From assembly GCA_003254905.1 (NCBI GenBank), contig QANU01105365.1, positions 134,961 to 198,960 of the forward strand: DNA of 64,000 bases. Direction: 5' to 3'. Shown piece by piece: positions 37,201 through 48,559 of this stretch (position 1 is its first letter; each line of letters opens with the position of its first letter). Below the pieces are notes generated by a model, which searched no databases, was not told the origin of the DNA, and saw nothing but the letters and a program-made list of their open reading frames with translations. This DNA is from Nissolia schottii. Its lineage: Eukaryota; Streptophyta; Magnoliopsida; Fabales; Fabaceae. Position numbers and translations under genes: made by a program.

Positions 37201-38089
37201 TAAATTGAAATAAGTAATTTAAAAATAAAAAAATAGAACACATTGCATGATTGGAGAATTGGTTGAAATGGATGAATGAAACTTGATCTAAGTTTTATCC
37301 TAAAGAAAATGATAAATATAATTTTACCAGGCACTAGTTGATAAGAGAAGGGGAACTATCTTATCATTCTGTTATTGATTTCCAAAAACATGAGTTTTAG
37401 ATATGTTCTGGTCATTCTGTCCTGATTTTCCTTCATAGTCAGTGCCACTGTAGTATTTTGTTGGTTATGCACTCAGGCCAACCTAGTCTTTTCATTAAAA
37501 AGAAAGCCATTGCGGAAAAAAAATTATCCATCCATGGGAAGCAATTCTATTTCAAGTCATCAAGTGAATTGTTAGTGTGCTGGTTTGTTTGCCTGGGTTA
37601 CATATACATAGTTAATGATGGCCAACCTAGAGCTATTTAACTCTTTTCAACGTTTCCTTGCATTATATATGATTCTTGATCTAAGAGTTGTATAACATCT
37701 TTTGGTCTGATTGCACTTCCTTCCATATTAGATTTAAGGTTGGAGTGAGATTAGGTATGTAAAAAGGAGCATGTTTGGCTTCTCCATGTAACCTAGCTAT
37801 CTTAAAAGAAACATAGCTGTTACGCAGTGCCCTTTCAACAACAGTTCCTACTAATTGTTTAATGTTAATTGTCAATGATAGTTTTTTTTTTTTTTTTTTT
37901 TTTTTCCCTTCAGTGGTGGATGTCAAATTGTCAATCAATACATTTAATTTCTTGCTATAGGACTGTTCTGGCTTTGAGTCGTAGAATTTTTGAAGCTTAA
38001 AGATGATTATAACTTGTTCTGGTGATACTTGTACCCTAATCTTTTACATTTCCCTAGGTCGTAGCCAATGAGAAGTACAGTCATTTGCA
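37201..38089. other. AT-rich spacer
   Basis: No supported gene. A long poly-T tract (about 37881-37905) is present. Confidence 0.5.
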
Positions 38090-38276
38090 CTTTCCAGGCA
38101 GCATAATTGGAACTATTAAGTGGGGAGAGGTGGTGGAGGCAGGGGAAGACACGATGGTATAAGGGATCGATGCTGTGAAGCTATCCGCTGCTGATACCAT
38201 ATAAGTAAGATGGATGAATTTATGTACTTATTCATTGAATAATTACAGTGCATTTATACACAATGTTGTTCTCAAC
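38090..38276 (-). mobile_element. Copia-type LTR/primer-site fossil
   Basis: On the minus strand a TGGTATCAGCAGC primer-binding-like sequence (about 38182-38198) separates a gag-start-like fragment on the left from LTR-like sequence on the right ('tattcattgaataattacagtgc'-style text). Only one end is seen. It is truncated and old. The LTR-like part runs into the tandem duplication border at 38277. Confidence 0.45.
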
Positions 38277-38475
38277 TAACACAATACTTGCGGCTGTATC
38301 TGATAAGAGTAGATAACAAATTTACAAATTTAAATTACAAACAAAGCTAAGGCTAATTGACTCCTTCACATGGCTGAGATGGTGTTATAAAAGTTATGCT
38401 TTGGGACGAAGGCAATAAGCGGAAGAATATGGCTCTCTTCGTTTAACGCGCTATTTCATTGACCACGATATAACT

Positions 38476-41115
38476 TCAGAGAAGGCGTCTCATCTTTATG
38501 GAAACAAAGAAGTAAAGGTCATCGACAAATTTAAAATAAGCTTGCTGCCATCTCCTGATGAAGAAAAGGGTGCCACAGACACAACAGAAAGCAGAAACAA
38601 ATCCAACACCCATGCCAATTTCGAACCAAGATGTAAAATCACCATCTTTGTCTTCCATCGATTCTAAGAAAACAGGTTTCTCTTCATGTCTGCAATTTAT
38701 TGGAAGCGGTGCTCCACAAAGCTGCGGGTTTCCCATATAACTATATGCATCAAAACTCTGAAGTTGGGTGCCCACTGGAATTCTTCCATTGAATTGATTG
38801 TATGATAGGTTCAAGAAACTCAGGAATGACAACCTTGACATGCCTTGAGGAATTTCACCCGAAAATAAGTTTCTTGAAAGGTCTAGTGATTCCAAAAACT
38901 TCATATACTGAATTTCACTTGGTATCTTCCCCATCAAATGATTATGCGACAAGTTTAGTGACTGCAAAGCTACGAGACCAAATAGTTCCGGAGCGATTGA
39001 TCCTGAAAGGTCATTGCTCGAGAAGTCAATAATGCGCACAAACTTCAGAGAAGGCCAGTAGTTCAATTCTTTTCCTTTAACAAACAATGGTAGATCCTCC
39101 AGATTGGATCTTACTGAAATTGGAGCCGCATCCCACTTGTGAAAGTAAGAGTTGAACAAGGCTTTGTCAACAGTATATGTAACCATTGCCGTGATGTTAT
39201 ATAAGCACTTTGGTATTGGTCCCCGAAGCCTGTTATCTGCAAGGTCTAGCACAAGAAGATTAGAGAGTTGACATATTTGTAGCGGAATCATGCCATTCAA
39301 TTTATTTGATCGCAGTAGGATGGCCATGCTCAACTGCGAGAACCAAACTGGTATGCTTCCGGTAAATTCATTGAACCCCAAATCAAGGTACCACAAGCTC
39401 TTGCAACCCTTGAGTGAAATAGGTACACTTCCAAACAAATTATTGTTACGAACACGGAAGGTCTGAAGTTTGACCAATGAGCCTATCGAATTTGGGATTT
39501 TGCCAGTTAGATTATTGCTCCCCATGTTCACATGTAGCAAAGATTGCCAATTGGTCCAACATTCAGTTAGCTCTCCGGATAAAAGATTGTATGACATGTC
39601 TAAAACTGACAAGTGGTGTTCCCTTGTCAAGCTTTGACACAGGAGAGGGAAGAGAGGCCCTGAGAAACTGTTGTTGGCTATGTTAAAGAAGACCACCTTA
39701 GGAGACAAGCGGGGTAATCCGCCGACAAAGTTATTCCACTTCAAATCAATCATTGTGTTGTTAATCATGGCAGAAGAGATGTCGCCGCTGATTGTATTGT
39801 TGGATAGAAGGAGACGGTCAATTTGTGTTGCAAAATCCCAGAAATCGTCATTGACACTGAACGCAAGCCCTGAACTTGATAGGTCCAAATATGAGAGAGA
39901 TCTCTGTGAATACAGCCATGAAGGAAACTCAGGACCAATCTTACAATGGCTTAAACTAATCTTTTCGAGCTGGAACAGGGGATCCCAGCGGGAGCCCAAA
40001 TCAAAGGTGAAATCAGACGAGTCGAGGCTCAATGACTTCAAGTTGGAAAGTTTCGCGAAACTCTGCTCAGAAAGGATGCCCGATAAGGAGTTATACCCCA
40101 TGGATAAAACCTCCAATTTGGACAGCATTTCGATCTCGCTTGGAAGACTGCCGCTCAAGTTATTGAAGCTAACATCTAAGGATATCAACGATGATAGATT
40201 TCCAATTGTTGCAGGAATGGGACCAAACAAGGAATTGTTAGAAAGATCAAGCTGCTCTAAATGTTTGAATTTTCCCATCCACTCCGGAATGGGTCCTTTC
40301 AGCAGATTGTTCCTCAAGATCAGCGAGTTCAAATGCCCGAGTTTTAGCATTGCTGCGGGCATTTGGCCTCGCAGATTGTTGGAGCTAAGGTCCAAATAGG
40401 AAATGCTCCTGCTGATGTCAAACGGCCATTCAGGCATCTCAGAGTTGAAAGAGTTGTTGGAAACATCAAGCACTGCAAGGGAAGTAAAATTGACATACCC
40501 AAGAGAAGTAGTGTTCTTGTTGTTGCCATTGAGGGAACAACCACTCAGCCGCAGTTCCACGAGCGACGGGAGCCTAAGCATTTGCTGAAGCCAGAGAGTC
40601 TGGTTGCTGAGAGATATTCCGCTCAGGTTCAGATACTTGAGAGATGGAAGACGCGAGACCCATTCGAGATCCTCCATGCGGAGATTGTAGTTCATTGATA
40701 AGTCCAGATATACAAGAGCGGTGGACGAATTTGGAGAGGCGTCATTGACAGGTGGGAAATATATGGCCTCAAAATCATTCGAGCTCAGATCCAACAAGGT
40801 CAGGAATTCGAGTTGGAGAGCAGAAGAGACGTTGACTTCACCCTCTAAACATGGGATATTCATGTCACCAGGTGGACAATGGAGGTCTAGCTTTGTAACT
40901 CTTCCAGTGATGTTGTCACACTGAACCCCCGTCCAGTTGCAGCAATCTTCTTCCACAGACCAAGATGAGAGCCTCTTGTACGGGTCTTTAATTCTTTGCT
41001 TGAATACTGAAAGTTCATATTGATCTTTTCCATTGCAACCAACATTCAAGTTTCCGTGGACCATCCATAAATTGAGCATGGTTGCATGTAGAAACCACAA
41101 CAAAATAATTGCCAT
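38476..41115 (-). CDS. LRR receptor-like protein (EIX/Cf-type RLP), copy 1
   Basis: Plasma-membrane receptor without kinase, of the class that detects microbial or cell-wall signals together with SOBIR1/BAK1-type kinases (family knowledge). Single exon, 879 residues. There is a signal peptide at about 1-21. The N-terminal LRR cap contains WSVEEDCCNWTGVQCDN. About 28 LRRs follow (for example YLDLSSNNLRGQMPAAM). A non-LRR island lies at about 640-690 ahead of YWPSLKFVRIIDFSSNDLSG. The C-terminal pair LCGAPLPINC comes next, then an acidic juxtamembrane segment. A single membrane helix (GMGVGFVSAFCCVCGTLFFI, with GxxxG) and a short basic tail RRWQQAYFKFVDDLYFF, with a YxxPhi-like YFKF, end the protein. 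It looks intact. Its 5' half is apparently identical to copy 2. Confidence 0.95.
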   Translation of the reverse strand: MAIILLWFLHATMLNLWMVHGNLNVGCNGKDQYELSVFKQRIKDPYKRLSSWSVEEDCCNWTGVQCDNITGRVTKLDLHCPPGDMNIPCLEGEVNVSSALQLEFLTLLDLSSNDFEAIYFPPVNDASPNSSTALVYLDLSMNYNLRMEDLEWVSRLPSLKYLNLSGISLSNQTLWLQQMLRLPSLVELRLSGCSLNGNNKNTTSLGYVNFTSLAVLDVSNNSFNSEMPEWPFDISRSISYLDLSSNNLRGQMPAAMLKLGHLNSLILRNNLLKGPIPEWMGKFKHLEQLDLSNNSLFGPIPATIGNLSSLISLDVSFNNLSGSLPSEIEMLSKLEVLSMGYNSLSGILSEQSFAKLSNLKSLSLDSSDFTFDLGSRWDPLFQLEKISLSHCKIGPEFPSWLYSQRSLSYLDLSSSGLAFSVNDDFWDFATQIDRLLLSNNTISGDISSAMINNTMIDLKWNNFVGGLPRLSPKVVFFNIANNSFSGPLFPLLCQSLTREHHLSVLDMSYNLLSGELTECWTNWQSLLHVNMGSNNLTGKIPNSIGSLVKLQTFRVRNNNLFGSVPISLKGCKSLWYLDLGFNEFTGSIPVWFSQLSMAILLRSNKLNGMIPLQICQLSNLLVLDLADNRLRGPIPKCLYNITAMVTYTVDKALFNSYFHKWDAAPISVRSNLEDLPLFVKGKELNYWPSLKFVRIIDFSSNDLSGSIAPELFGLVALQSLNLSHNHLMGKIPSEIQYMKFLESLDLSRNLFSGEIPQGMSRLSFLSFLNLSYNQFNGRIPVGTQLQSFDAYSYMGNPQLCGAPLPINCRHEEKPVFLESMEDKDGDFTSWFEIGMGVGFVSAFCCVCGTLFFIRRWQQAYFKFVDDLYFFVSIKMRRLL

Positions 41116-43113
41116 TTGTGGAGCAAGGAAATCAAGATCGCAAATGAATTGGAATGTAAGTGCTTGCTTGCTGATATTCAGTGTGCTAGATCCAAATGTT
41201 GTTACAATTCAGCATATTAAACTTGGTGGCTTCTTTCCAATTCTTTCGTACTGAGGGTCGACTTTAAAAAAAAATTGTAATTTAGCATTGTCTCAATTTA
41301 CAAATTGTTAAATAATTATAAAAATATATATAATAATATATTAATTTATGTTTGATCACATAATTTTTTTAATTTTTTATTCTAAAATTCAAATTCCTAA
41401 GTTACATGCTTATTTAGGTTTTTTTTTTTCAACTTTTTTAAATTCAAGTTTGAGAAATTATTGTTTGAAAATAATTTTTTTTTTTGAAAAAAAACTTTGA
41501 AATCAAACATGAATTAAACTTTCATCATAAACATTTTTATAATTATTTAATAATATTTAAATGTAAGACAACAAAGTATCCACCCTTAAAGTTCTATAAT
41601 TTCGCTCTCAAAATTCAAATGATTTGGTCCAGCAACACTATAATAATTAAATGTAGGAAGACAAAGAATCCCCATTAAATTTCTATAATTTCGCTGTCAA
41701 ACCTAATGAGTTGAATGACTTGGTGGTGGCATATCTTCCAATTCAATACAAGCCTACCGTGCACATGGGACAAGTTTCCACTCAAGCATATAAATTACTC
41801 CCTATAATCTTAGTGTTGATAACGGTTTTCTCACATATAATCCGTGGTTTCTGACATTGCAGGTAAGCTTTTTTCTGTTTCTCACTCTGTGATTGATCAT
41901 GACTTTCTCAATTTAACAAATGGGGACTACGAGTTATTTGTGAAGCAACGTTATCAAAAATTAGGTTGAGGATTTGGTGTGATTTTGCAATTGTAAGAAG
42001 TGGAGAAGTGAAATAGGAATAATTTTTATTGATTATTTTAAGTATGGAGTATCTTTAAAATTTGTTATTAACATCTCACCCTTAAATGGGTTTACGAAGT
42101 GATTATTTACTATTTGCAACAATAAATACCCTTAAAACCCTTCCCTTAAAATAGGTAATTCGATTATCAGAGGTTGCTAAGTAATGTATGTAAAGAGTGT
42201 TACTTGCAGAGGTCATTCTGATACTCATAGCCAACCATCACGTTACAATGTGTAACTTTTTTTTTACATCATAATTGAATTATATTTTTTGTCACATGAT
42301 AAAAGGAGACCAAATTTTTATATAAATAGAACTGGAAAATAAATTAGAAAAATGTCAAATATTTTTAAATAATTAAGTTAATTAATAATAATAATAATAA
42401 ATTTAAATTAAAAGTATAATGGAAAATTAATAATCCGTTAAAATAAAATAGAAAAACATTACAATTTTTTTTTAAAATAAAAACATTTTGAAAAAAATAA
42501 CAATTAAAAAAATGAGATTGATTAGTCTTTCTAATACTTTTTATTTGTCACCTTCGACAAACACAACCATATTAAGAACTCTAACACATGGTAAAATCAC
42601 ATTTAAGAAGAGAAAAAAAATCAGATTTTAGGTTAAATGACTTACTCACAAACCACTTCACTCCCTACTAAACTACACCAATCCAGATTCACAATCCAAA
42701 CATACTTAAGTCAATGGGTTAACTATACTTAAGTCAATGGGTTAACTTGACAAGGGAATGATGAAAAGATGGAGGAGGCGGTGGGTCAGTTGGGTGGGGT
42801 CTGGGGATGAATACTCACCTGAAGAATTGGTTTACAACGGTTTACGGTAATGAAAGGAGCATAAATCTTCGATTCTTAAGAGGACATTCTACTCATGCTT
42901 CATTGGATTATTGTTGATGGGTGGTTGAGCCTAGTCACAGTTTTGTAGTGTCCTTGATCGGCATGTGCACTCCGTATTCTGGATTACATTGTGAGGGTTT
43001 TGTATCTCGTGGGTTTGTTTGTCCGTGCTGGCCATTGGGGGCCTTGTCAAATGGACCCAATCACACTTAATTGGTGTCGGCTTGCTATTTTATTTTATGA
43101 TAGAAAGTTTAGG
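41116..43113 (-). other. Upstream / intergenic part of tandem unit 1
   Basis: Serves as the upstream region of RLP copy 1. The first about 210 bp are identical to copy 2, then similarity continues with indels. Compared with unit 2 it has about 130 extra bases near 41.87-42.0 kb and a local 22-bp doubling near 42.71-42.75 kb. An (AAT)n run is at about 42.385 kb. No other gene was seen. Confidence 0.7.
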
Positions 43114-43328
43114 TAACACAATACTTGCGGTTGTATCTGATAAGAGTAGATAACAAATTTACAAATTTAAATTACAAACAAAGCTAAGGCTAATTGACTC
43201 CTTCAAATGGCTGAGATGGTGTTATAAAACTTATGCTTTCATTTTTTACTTTTTTGGGACCAAGGCAATAAGCGGAGGAGTATGGCTCTCTTCGCTTAAC
43301 GTGCTGTTTCATTTACCACGATATAACT

Positions 43329-45971
43329 TCAGAGAAGGCGCCTCATCTTTACGGAAACGAAGAAGTGAAGGTCGTCGACAACTTTAAAATAAGCTTGCTG
43401 CCATCTCCTGATGAAGAAAAGGGTGCCACAGACACAACAGAAAGCAGAAACAAATCCAACACCTATGCCAATTTCGAACCAAGATGTAAAATCAGTACCA
43501 TCTTTGTCTTCCATCGATTCTATGAAAACAGGTTTCTCTTCATGTGTGCAATTTATTGGAAGCGGTGCTCCACAAAGCTGCGGGTTGCCCATATAACTAT
43601 ATGCATCAAAACTCTGTAGTTGGGTGCCCACTGGAATTCTTCCATTGAAGTGATTGTATGATAGGTTCAAGAAACTCAGGAATGACAACCTTGACATGCC
43701 TTGAGGAATTTCACCTGAAAATAAGTTTATTGAAAGGTCTAGAGATTCCAAAAACTTCATATATTGAATTTCACTTGGTATCTTCCCCATCAAATGATTA
43801 TGCGACAAGTTTAGTGACTGCAAAGCTACGAGACCAAATAGTTCCGGAGGGATTGATCCTGAAAGGTCATTGCTCGAGAGGTCAATAATGCGCACAAACT
43901 TCAGAGAAGGCCAGTAGTTCAATTCTCGGCCTTTAACAAACAATGGTAGATCCTCCAGATTGGATCTCATTGAAATTGGAGCCGCCTCCCACTTGTGAAA
44001 GTAAGAGTTGAACAAGGCTTTGTCAACAGTATATGTAACCATTGCCGTGATGTTATATAAGCACTTTGGTATTGGTCCCCGAAGCCTGTTATCTGCAAGG
44101 TCTAGCACAAGAAGATTAGAGAGTTGACATATTTGTAACGGAATCGTGCCATTCAATTTATTTGATCGCAGTAGGATGGCCATGCTCAACTGCGAGAACC
44201 AAACCGGTATGCTTCCGGTAAATTCATTGATCCCCAAATCAAGGTACCACAAGCTCTTGCAACCCTTTAGTGAAATAGGTACTCTTCCAAACAAACTATT
44301 GTTACGAACACGGAAGGTCTGAAGTTTGACCAATGAACCTATCGAATCTGGGATTTTGCCAGTTAGATTATTGCTCCCCATGTTCACATGTAGCAAAGAA
44401 GGCCAATTGGTCCAACATTCAGTTAGCTCTCCGGATAAAAGATTGTGTGACATGTCTAAAACTGCCAAGTGGTTTTCCCTTGTCAAGCTTTGACACAGGA
44501 AAGGGAAGAGAAGCCCTGAGAAACTGTTGTTGGCTATGTCAAAGAAGGCCACCTTAGGAGACAAGCGGGGTAATCCGCCGACAAAGTTATTCCACTTCAA
44601 ATCAATCTCTGTGTTGTTAATCATGGCAGAAGACATATGGCCGCTGATTCTATTGTTGGATAGAAGGAGATGGTCAATTTGTGTTGCAAAATCCCAGAAA
44701 TCGTCATTGACACTGAACGCAAGCCCTGAACTTGAAAGGTCCAAATATGAGAGAGATCTCTGTGAATACAGCCATGAAGGAAACTCAGGACCAATCTTAC
44801 ATTGGCTTAAACTAATCTTTTCGAGCTGGAACAGGGGATCCCAGCGGGAGCCCAAATCAAAGGTGAAATCAGACGAGTCGAGGCTCAATGACTTCAAGTT
44901 GGAAAGTTTCGCGAAACTCTGCTCAGAAAGGATGCCCGATAAGGAGTTATACCCCATGGATAAAACCTCCAATTTGGACAGCATTTCGATCTCGCTTGGA
45001 AGACTGCCGCTCAAGTTATTGAAGCTAACATCTAAGGATATCAACGATGATAGATTTCCAATTGTTGCAGGAATGGGACCAAACAAGGAATTGTTAGAAA
45101 GATCAAGCTGCTCTAAATGTTTGAATTTTCCCATCCACTCCGGAATGGGTCCTTTCAGCAGATTGTTCCTCAAGATCAGCGAGTTCAAATGCCCGAGTTT
45201 TAGCATTGCTGCGGGCATTTGGCCTCGCAGATTGTTGGAGCTAAGGTCCAAATAGGAAATGCTCCTGCTGATGTCAAACGGCCATTCAGGCATCTCAGAG
45301 TTGAAAGAGTTGTTGGAAACATCAAGCACTGCAAGGGAAGTAAAATTGACATACCCAAGAGAAGTAGTGTTCTTGTTGTTGCCATTGAGGGAACAACCAC
45401 TCAGCCGCAGTTCCACGAGCGACGGGAGCCTAAGCATTTGCTGAAGCCAGAGAGTCTGGTTGCTGAGAGATATTCCGCTCAGGTTCAGATACTTGAGAGA
45501 TGGAAGACGCGAGACCCATTCGAGATCCTCCATGCGGAGATTGTAGTTCATTGATAAGTCCAGATATACAAGAGCGGTGGACGAATTTGGAGAGGCGTCA
45601 TTGACAGGTGGGAAATATATGGCCTCAAAATCATTCGAGCTCAGATCCAACAAGGTCAGGAATTCGAGTTGGAGAGCAGAAGAGACGTTGACTTCACCCT
45701 CTAAACATGGGATATTCATGTCACCAGGTGGACAATGGAGGTCTAGCTTTGTAACTCTTCCAGTGATGTTGTCACACTGAACCCCCGTCCAGTTGCAGCA
45801 ATCTTCTTCCACAGACCAAGATGAGAGCCTCTTGTACGGGTCTTTAATTCTTTGCTTGAATACTGAAAGTTCATATTGATCTTTTCCATTGCAACCAACA
45901 TTCAAGTTTCCGTGGACCATCCATAAATTGAGCATGGTTGCATGTAGAAACCACAACAAAATAATTGCCAT
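43329..45971 (-). CDS. LRR receptor-like protein (EIX/Cf-type RLP), copy 2
   Basis: Tandem duplicate of the gene at 38476-41115, with 880 residues in a single exon and the same architecture: signal peptide, LRR cap, LRRs, island, membrane helix (GIGVGFVSAFCCVCGTLFFI) and tail RRWQQAYFKVVDDLHFF. Residues 1 to about 396 match copy 1 exactly by eye. Beyond the LEKISLS(Q/H)CKIG position the proteins differ at some 30 sites, clustered in the middle-to-late LRRs (RISGHMSSAMINNTEIDL versus TISGDISSAMINNTMIDL), with a few in the tail. One residue is inserted (KDGTDF versus KDGDF). The frame is intact, so both copies could be functional with different recognition surfaces. Confidence 0.95.
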   Translation of the reverse strand: MAIILLWFLHATMLNLWMVHGNLNVGCNGKDQYELSVFKQRIKDPYKRLSSWSVEEDCCNWTGVQCDNITGRVTKLDLHCPPGDMNIPCLEGEVNVSSALQLEFLTLLDLSSNDFEAIYFPPVNDASPNSSTALVYLDLSMNYNLRMEDLEWVSRLPSLKYLNLSGISLSNQTLWLQQMLRLPSLVELRLSGCSLNGNNKNTTSLGYVNFTSLAVLDVSNNSFNSEMPEWPFDISRSISYLDLSSNNLRGQMPAAMLKLGHLNSLILRNNLLKGPIPEWMGKFKHLEQLDLSNNSLFGPIPATIGNLSSLISLDVSFNNLSGSLPSEIEMLSKLEVLSMGYNSLSGILSEQSFAKLSNLKSLSLDSSDFTFDLGSRWDPLFQLEKISLSQCKIGPEFPSWLYSQRSLSYLDLSSSGLAFSVNDDFWDFATQIDHLLLSNNRISGHMSSAMINNTEIDLKWNNFVGGLPRLSPKVAFFDIANNSFSGLLFPFLCQSLTRENHLAVLDMSHNLLSGELTECWTNWPSLLHVNMGSNNLTGKIPDSIGSLVKLQTFRVRNNSLFGRVPISLKGCKSLWYLDLGINEFTGSIPVWFSQLSMAILLRSNKLNGTIPLQICQLSNLLVLDLADNRLRGPIPKCLYNITAMVTYTVDKALFNSYFHKWEAAPISMRSNLEDLPLFVKGRELNYWPSLKFVRIIDLSSNDLSGSIPPELFGLVALQSLNLSHNHLMGKIPSEIQYMKFLESLDLSINLFSGEIPQGMSRLSFLSFLNLSYNHFNGRIPVGTQLQSFDAYSYMGNPQLCGAPLPINCTHEEKPVFIESMEDKDGTDFTSWFEIGIGVGFVSAFCCVCGTLFFIRRWQQAYFKVVDDLHFFVSVKMRRLL

Positions 45972-47837
45972 TTGTGGAGCAAGGAAATCAAGATCGCAAA
46001 TGAATTGGAATGTAAGTGCTTGCTTGCTGATATTCAGTGTGCTAGATCCAAATGTTGTTACAATTCAGCATATTAAACTTGGTGGCTTCTTTCCAATTCT
46101 TTCGTACTGAGGGTCGACTTTAAAAAAAAATTGTAATTTAGCATTGTCTCAATTTACAAATTGTTAAATAATTATAAAAATATTTATGATAATATATTAA
46201 TTTATGTTTGATTACATAATTTTTTATTCTAAAATTCAAATTCCTAAGTTACATGTTTATTTAGGTTTTTTTTTCAACTTTTTTAAATTCAAGTTTGAGA
46301 AATTATTGTTTGAAAATAATTTTTTTTTAAAAAAAAACTTTGAAATCAAACATGAATTAAACTTTCATCATAAACATTTTTATAATTATTTAATAATATT
46401 TAAATATAAGACAACAAAGCATCGACCATTAACGTTTTATAATTTCGTCAAACCTAATGATTCAAATGATTTGGTCCAACAACACTATAATAATTAAGTG
46501 CAGGATGACAAATAATCCACCATTAATGTTCTATAATTTCGCTCTCAAACCTCTGAGTCAAATGACTTGGTCCAGCAAGCAACAGTACGTGGCATATCTT
46601 CCAATTCAATCCAAGCCTAACTTGCACACAGGACAAGTTTTTAGTCAAGCATATAAATTACTACCTATAATCTATAAAATTAGTGTTGATAACGGTTTTT
46701 TTCACATATAGTATGTGGTCTCTCATATTGCGTGTAAATTTTTTTAAGCATGAAGTAACTTTAAAATTTGTGATCAACATTTATCTCTTAAATGAGCTTA
46801 CAATATGAGAAATGATTAGTTACTATTTGCAACAATAAATTAATACTCTTAAAACCCTTCCCTTAAAGTAGGTAATTCGATGATAAGGCATTGCTGAGTA
46901 ATGCAGTAAAGGGTGATACTTGCAGAGGTCATTCTGATACTCATAGTCAGTCATCACGTTACAATGTGTAACTTTATTTTACATCATAATTGAATTATAT
47001 TTTTTGTCGCATGATAAAAGGAGACCAAATTTTTAAATAAATAGAACTGGAAAATAAATTGGAAAAATGTCAAATATTTTTAAATAATTAAGTTAATTAA
47101 TAATAATAATAATAATAAATTTAAATTAAAAGTACAATGGAAAATTAATAATCAGTTCAAATAAAATAGAAAAACATTACTGTTTTTTTAAAATAAAAAC
47201 ATTTTAAAAAAACAATTAAAAAATGAGATTAATTAGTCTTTCTAATACTTTTTATTTCTCACCTTGGACAAATACAACCATATTAAAAACTCTGACACAT
47301 GGTAAAATCACATTTAAAAAGAAAAAAAAAATCAGATTTTGGGTTTAAATGACTCCCTCACAAACCACTTCACTCCCAACTAAACTATACCAATCCAAAT
47401 TCAATTGAGTTATGCTCCATTCCACTTCACCATAAACTACCAATCCAAACATACTTAAGTCAACGGGTTAACTTGACAAGGGAATGATGAAAAGATGGAG
47501 GTGGTGGGTCAATTGGGTGGGGTCTGGGGATGAATACTCACACGAAGAATTGGTTTACAATGGTTAACGGTAATGGGAGGAGCATAAATCTTCGATATTA
47601 TTAGAGGATATTCTACTCATGCTTCATTGGATTATTGTTGATGGGTGGTTGAGCCTAGCCACAGTTTTGTAGTGTCCTTGCTCGGCATGTGCACTCAATA
47701 TTCTGGATTACATAGTGATGGTTTTGTAGCTCATGGGTTTGTTTGTCCCTGCTGGCCATTGGGGGCCTTGTCAAATGGACCCAATCACAGTCAATTAGTG
47801 TTGGCTTGCTATTTTATTTTATGATAAAAGGTTTAGG
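45972..47837 (-). other. Upstream / intergenic part of tandem unit 2
   Basis: Matches 41116-43113 and ends at the duplication border. Identical to unit 1 up to about 46183, then diverged. No other gene. Confidence 0.7.
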
Positions 47838-48089
47838 TAAGTTTAACACCAATCATTCTATTAAAGTGTCCCTCACATCGACAATAGATGTTGGCTTGAT
47901 CTTAAAATTTTTTCGAATGATTATATGATGATTTAGTTGATTATGTTTTGATTATGTTATTAGCTTATAAATAAAGATAGCCATATTGTACTCAAATGCA
48001 AAAATATTTGATAATAATAATAATATCATATTATGTTCTTTCTTTGTGTCTTTTATGTATTTTTTGTCTGATCAATCATAAAACTTAAC

Positions 48090-48300
48090 AATAGCCCTGA
48101 AGTTATGTTATTTGTTGCATAATGTTGTACTCCTTTGATGTATTACTTTTACAGTTATATAACTTTGTGCTTTGTAAAAGATGTATATAGTTAAGCAAGG
48201 ACAAATGTCATGATCTAAAAAAAAAATATTTTTTAACAATGGATTGAAATTATGTAACTCTTTTATGGTAGAATTATGAATCATTTGAAATAGCAAACTA
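48090..48300. repeat. Diverged copy of the segment at 33350-33560
   Basis: Collinear words are shared with 33350-33560: 'ctttgtgct', 'aaaagatgtata', 'aatggattgaa' and 'ttttatggtagaat'. Non-coding. It marks an old duplication between the F-box cluster and this region. Confidence 0.65.
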
Positions 48301-48559
48301 GTTTTGCATTTGAAACGGCGTCATTGCGTATGCATATGGCATCAACATTCGTGCTCATGGTATTAATAAATGTTAAGACAACAATAACATAATTATTTTT
48401 CAGTCTTCGGAACACATTCTCTCACCATCAAATCATTCTCTCTCTCCACATCACAGTGTCCCATTAGAGCATACTCTCTCTCCTCTGCTCTCACTTCTGC
48501 GTACCTAACATAATAGTACTAGGCATCAACATCAACCTGATACTCTTTTCTCTCTCTAT

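Larger units (their letters stand above)
38277..47837. repeat. Head-to-tail tandem duplication of about 4.8 kb (two units)
   Basis: Unit 1 is 38277-43113 and unit 2 is 43114-47837. Unit 2 begins TAACACAATACTTGCGG exactly like unit 1, immediately after unit 1 ends ...GTTTAGG. Unit 2 ends in the same GTTTAGG before unrelated sequence. The trinucleotide TAA is shared by the left border, the junction and the right border (microhomology). Each unit contains one receptor-like protein gene plus about 1.9 kb of upstream DNA. Units differ by small indels in non-coding parts. Confidence 0.95.

Noticed and set aside
39671-40698. Plus-strand open frames of up to 242 codons (and the matching ones at 44527-45554)
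   Set aside because: They are antisense shadows of the LRR receptor genes; the repeat structure of the LRR coding strand explains them.
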